Part shown: in pieces, positions 61,643 to 64,000 of the stretch
How positions within the stretch are numbered: the stretch's first letter is position 1
Layout of the letters: the number at the start of each line of letters is the position of its first letter
Assembly (NCBI GenBank): GCA_000720375.1
Contig: JOAA01000018.1
Coordinates: 255,286-319,285, forward strand
Direction: 5' to 3'
Source of the DNA: Rhodococcus rhodnii
GTDB lineage: Bacteria; Actinomycetota; Actinomycetes; Mycobacteriales; Pseudonocardiaceae
Length of the DNA: 64,000 nt
The notes under the pieces: generated by a model
The model's database searches: none
Seen by the model: only the letters and a program-made list of their open reading frames with translations
What the model was told of the DNA's origin: nothing
Translations under genes and position numbers: made by a program

Positions 61643-63016
61643 ATGACTGTTTACATGTTCGCGCACAACCGAACTGACATCACGCCGACCAAGAACAACG
61701 GCGGCAATCCGTGGATGGCAGGCTACGGCTGGGACCGGAGGGCAAGCCGGCTTTACATCGCGAATCGGAAACTCTACGCCGACTGCATCGCGATCAAGCC
61801 GGACTCCGCACCACCACTCGTGATGGTGCGGCTCGACGTGGTCAGCATTCCGCCCGTCATTCACAACGAAATTCGTGACCACGTCGTGGCCCAAGGGCAC
61901 ACGAACGTCCAGTCGTTCATGATGGTGTCCAGCCACACGCATTCCGGACCGGTTCTGCCGGAATCGCCGGACCCGTACGTGATTTTCGGGCTGACGCCGA
62001 CGAACCTGGTCCGTGTCCAGGCGTACTCCGACTGGCTGGTCGCCGCGCTGAAGCAGCTGATCGACGACACGATGGTCGAGCTGGCCGGCCAGACCCAGCC
62101 GGTGACCCTGAAGTACGGCGAGGGCACCACGTCCGGCCTGCTGGACAACCGCAGCGGCTTCCCCGACGTGATCCACCGGGTGCCGATCCTCGCCGGATTC
62201 CGCGGTACGACCGAGGCGTTCGTGCTGTTCGGTTTCTCCGCGCACCCGGTGTGCCGTGGCGACGAGGGGTTCTACGACAGCGACTACCCCGGCGTGGCGA
62301 CGAAGGTCATCGAGGACGCGCTCGGCTGTCCGGCGATGTTCTTCCTTGGCTGCGCGGGCGACCAGGACCCGTTGATCCGTGGCGGCAACACCCAGACGGT
62401 GCAAACCGGTACCGCCGTTGGCAACGCGGTACTCAGCAAGATCCAAAGTGGACTGCAGACCGTGAACGGGTCGGTCGTCAGGAACATGCAGACCGCATCC
62501 CTGCCGCTGGCCGTCGACACCGAGGACCCGGCAGTCCGCCAGAACCTCATCCAGATCTACGAGGCCCGCAAGAGCGACCAGAACATCGCGCCGCAGAACC
62601 TGCGGTTCTGTGAGGTGATGCTGGACGAGCTCAGCGCAGGCGAGTCGCCGAACCACGTCGACGTGCCGATCCAGTGCTGGAAGTTCGGCACCGACTTCGC
62701 GATCATGGGCATCGGCGGCGAGGTGATCTCGCGCTACGACTCCTTCTTCCGCGCGTCGACCAGCAGACGCCTCTGGGTGATGGGCTACGCCAACGCGGTG
62801 CCCTGCTACATCTGCGACGACAAGCTGTTGTGGGTGCCGAAGTACGAATCCGGATGGGACAACCCAGCAGGCCCGAACATCGCGGCCTTCGGGTGGAGTT
62901 TGATGCCGTACGCCTGGCCCGTGCCGATGAAGGCGTCGCCGGTCAACACCAGCCCGCCTGCCCCGGGCACCGCGGAACACGCGATGCGCACGACCGGGCT
63001 GGCCGTCCTGGCCTGA
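61643..63016 (+). CDS. Neutral/alkaline ceramidase-like protein
   Basis: A 457-residue protein similar to the N-terminal zinc-hydrolase domain of neutral/alkaline ceramidases: MFAHNRTDITPTKN at the start, SFMMVSSHTHSGPVLPESPD with the zinc His pair, GFSAHPVCRGDE, AMFFLGCAGDQDPLIRGG (oxyanion/catalytic loop) and IGGEVISRYDSFFR. No signal peptide is seen and the C-terminal domain of true ceramidases is missing. A hydrolase of lipids or amides acting inside the cell is likely. Preceded by GAGGGGGGTC as ribosome site. Confidence 0.8.
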   Translation: MTVYMFAHNRTDITPTKNNGGNPWMAGYGWDRRASRLYIANRKLYADCIAIKPDSAPPLVMVRLDVVSIPPVIHNEIRDHVVAQGHTNVQSFMMVSSHTHSGPVLPESPDPYVIFGLTPTNLVRVQAYSDWLVAALKQLIDDTMVELAGQTQPVTLKYGEGTTSGLLDNRSGFPDVIHRVPILAGFRGTTEAFVLFGFSAHPVCRGDEGFYDSDYPGVATKVIEDALGCPAMFFLGCAGDQDPLIRGGNTQTVQTGTAVGNAVLSKIQSGLQTVNGSVVRNMQTASLPLAVDTEDPAVRQNLIQIYEARKSDQNIAPQNLRFCEVMLDELSAGESPNHVDVPIQCWKFGTDFAIMGIGGEVISRYDSFFRASTSRRLWVMGYANAVPCYICDDKLLWVPKYESGWDNPAGPNIAAFGWSLMPYAWPVPMKASPVNTSPPAPGTAEHAMRTTGLAVLA

Positions 63017-63121
63017 CTTTCGGATGGTCCGGCTCCGCGAGGAGCCGGACCGGATTCCGGGCGGAGAAGTCTGCCCGGCTGAGCGGTCGGAAGGCGGCCA
63101 TCAGGCAGTTAGCCTTGGAAG

Positions 63122-63583
63122 GTGACCGCTGAACCCCGTTGGTTGGATGACACCGAGCTACGTTCCTGGCGCGCGTACGTGATCGGCAGCGAGCGGCTGC
63201 GCCAACGCCTCAACACGGAGTTGCAAGACGGCCACAACCTGCCGCTGGCTGACTACGAGGTCCTCGTCCGCCTGTCGGAGCAGGACGCGGGCCAGATGCG
63301 GATGACGCAGCTGGCCGAAGAGGTCGCCCAGTCCAAAAGCAGGCTCTCCCACCAGATCTCCCGCCTCGAAGCGGCCGGCCTGGTCCGTCGCACCCACTGC
63401 CCCAACGACGCCCGCGGCGTACTGGCGGAGATCACCGACAAAGGTATGGAACAACTGCGCACCGCGGCCCCGACCCACGTCGAAGGCGTCCGCGACCACC
63501 TCATCGACCTGATCAGCCCAGAGGAGCGCGCAGTGCTGGCGACGGTGTTCGAGCGCGTGCTCACCCACCTCGACCAGACCTGA
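63122..63583 (+). CDS. MarR-family transcriptional regulator
   Basis: A 153-residue winged-helix regulator: LADYEVLVRLSEQDAGQMRM, LAEEVAQSKSRLSHQISRLE, AAGLVRRTHCPNDARGVLAE for the recognition helix and wing, flanked by dimerisation helices. GTG 63122 follows GGAAG. A single Cys (HCPNDAR) lies in the wing. Target genes unknown; the ceramidase-like gene just upstream is a candidate. Confidence 0.9.
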   Translation: MTAEPRWLDDTELRSWRAYVIGSERLRQRLNTELQDGHNLPLADYEVLVRLSEQDAGQMRMTQLAEEVAQSKSRLSHQISRLEAAGLVRRTHCPNDARGVLAEITDKGMEQLRTAAPTHVEGVRDHLIDLISPEERAVLATVFERVLTHLDQT

Positions 63584-63616
63584 ATTCGCGTGCGGCGATC
63601 AGCTAGGCTCGTCGGC

Positions 63617-63703
63617 GGTAGCGTGTCCGAGCGGCCGAAGGAACATGTCTTGAAAACATGAGAGGGTTCACGCCCTCCGTGGGTTCGAATCCCACCGCTA
63701 CCG
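63617..63703 (+). tRNA. tRNA-Ser(TGA)
   Basis: 87 bases with a long variable arm. Acceptor stem GGTAGCG/CGCTACC, anticodon loop CTTGAAA giving TGA, T loop GGTTCGAATCC. Confidence 0.96.
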
Positions 63704-63710
63704 CGGACTC

Positions 63711-63752
63711 GGGCGACCCATGTCTGCCTAAGAAAGGCAGACCGGGTCGTCC
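63711..63752 (+). terminator. Terminator of tRNA-Ser(TGA)
   Basis: GGGCGACCCATGTCTGCC pairs imperfectly with GGCAGACCGGGTCGTCC across TAAGAAA, 8 bases past the tRNA. A second G/C-block hairpin (TTGGGGGGACGACCCCCCAA) follows. Confidence 0.75.
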
Positions 63753-63952
63753 GCCGTCATTTTGGGGGGACGACCCCCCAAACCCCCCGATGCGAGCTTC
63801 GCTCGCGGATCCCCAAACCCACCGACCCCAAACCCGCGTGCTGGCGGGCGGAGGGGGTTTTGTTACTGCTCGAGGGCGGTGAGGAGGGTTCGGAGGAGGG
63901 CGGCTAGTGTGTTGCGCCGGAAATCCTAGGGATTAGTTGTTACGGTGCTGGC
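63753..63952. other. Hairpin-rich gap before the edge transposase
   Basis: No gene seen. GCGAGCTTCGCTCGC near 63783 and long G-runs recall the 12.0-12.14 kb gap. The left end of the IS630-like element probably lies near 63910 (GTTGCGCCGGAAATCCTAGG). Confidence 0.4.
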
Positions 63953-64000
63953 ATGTCGCACCGGGGTCCGTCTGCTGCGGAGATCGTGCTGTCTGAGGCT
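63953..64000 (+). CDS. IS630-like transposase, first 16 codons only
   Basis: The frame SHRGPSAAEIVLSEA from ATG 63953 runs off the window. The opening matches the typical start of actinobacterial IS630-type transposases (RGPxAAEIVLS). Identity rests on a very short stretch. Confidence 0.5.
   Translation, partial: MSHRGPSAAEIVLSEA

Overview
This window comes from a high-GC actinomycete, most likely a member of the Pseudonocardiales (relatives of Amycolatopsis, Kibdelosporangium or Lentzea). The pointers are GTG starts, third-position GC bias, LCP, Lsr2, WYL, DUF397 and DUF1906 proteins, EspG/PPE-type type VII secretion partners and a menaquinone-type polyprenyl synthase. The genus is an inference.

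Layout. (1) 1-12.2 kb is backbone: an LCP cell-wall ligase (cut by the window edge), a membrane protein, a 59-residue membrane peptide and a NodB-GT2 fusion, then an SDR, a kinase-like protein and, at 6.98-9.47 kb, a tightly coupled operon that looks like a type VII secretion-linked toxin/immunity module. A divergent WYL regulator/DUF1579-like pair with a perfect dyad between them closes this part. (2) 12,200-48,512 is an integrated island of about 36.3 kb, bounded by a perfect 45-bp direct repeat. The left copy is an orphan 3' half of tRNA-Arg(ACG). The right copy lies in the intact tRNA-Arg gene, next to a tyrosine integrase that reads inward. (3) 48.5-64 kb is backbone again: two tRNAs, acetoacetyl-CoA synthetase, an EspG-PPE operon, an aminotransferase, polyprenyl synthase, secreted proteins, a NUDIX fusion, a methyltransferase with an odd insert, a ceramidase-like protein, MarR, tRNA-Ser(TGA), and the first codons of an IS630-like transposase at the edge.

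The island has a plasmid-like left arm: a small ORF, a replication-initiator-like HTH/zinc-ribbon protein with iteron-like repeats, and a frameshifted DUF2637 (SpdB-like) membrane gene embedded in about 36 copies of CTGGCG/CGCCAG. I saw no TraB/FtsK-type translocase, so it is probably a defective or mobilisable relative of the actinomycete integrative elements. From about 18 to 27.3 kb it is a gene graveyard: many genes carry single-base frameshifts or are truncated (OhrR, SnoaL, NACHT NTPase, transposase, CopD). The remaining cargo is mostly intact: an NLP-type necrosis protein, a ParB-like protein, OsmC, an XRE-CRP fusion regulator, a Ser/Thr kinase, a secreted I36-type inhibitor, a membrane-tethered HTH/peptidoglycan-binding protein followed by an L,D-transpeptidase-like protein and a lipoprotein, a two-component system, a DUF397/XRE pair behind a cluster of GGAATAATCC sites, a DUF574 methyltransferase, a low-GC two-helix membrane protein and Lsr2. 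Insertion sequences (one intact IS982, several decayed elements) and a 281-bp MITE with perfect 30-bp inverted repeats punctuate it.

The best candidates for something undescribed are the split toxin operon (7.4-9.5 kb), the CTGGCG repeat field (13.6-14.8 kb), the GGAATAATCC site cluster (40.1-40.4 kb) and the surface-sensing gene group at 31.8-34.8 kb. All functional calls come from reading motifs by eye; no database search was possible.
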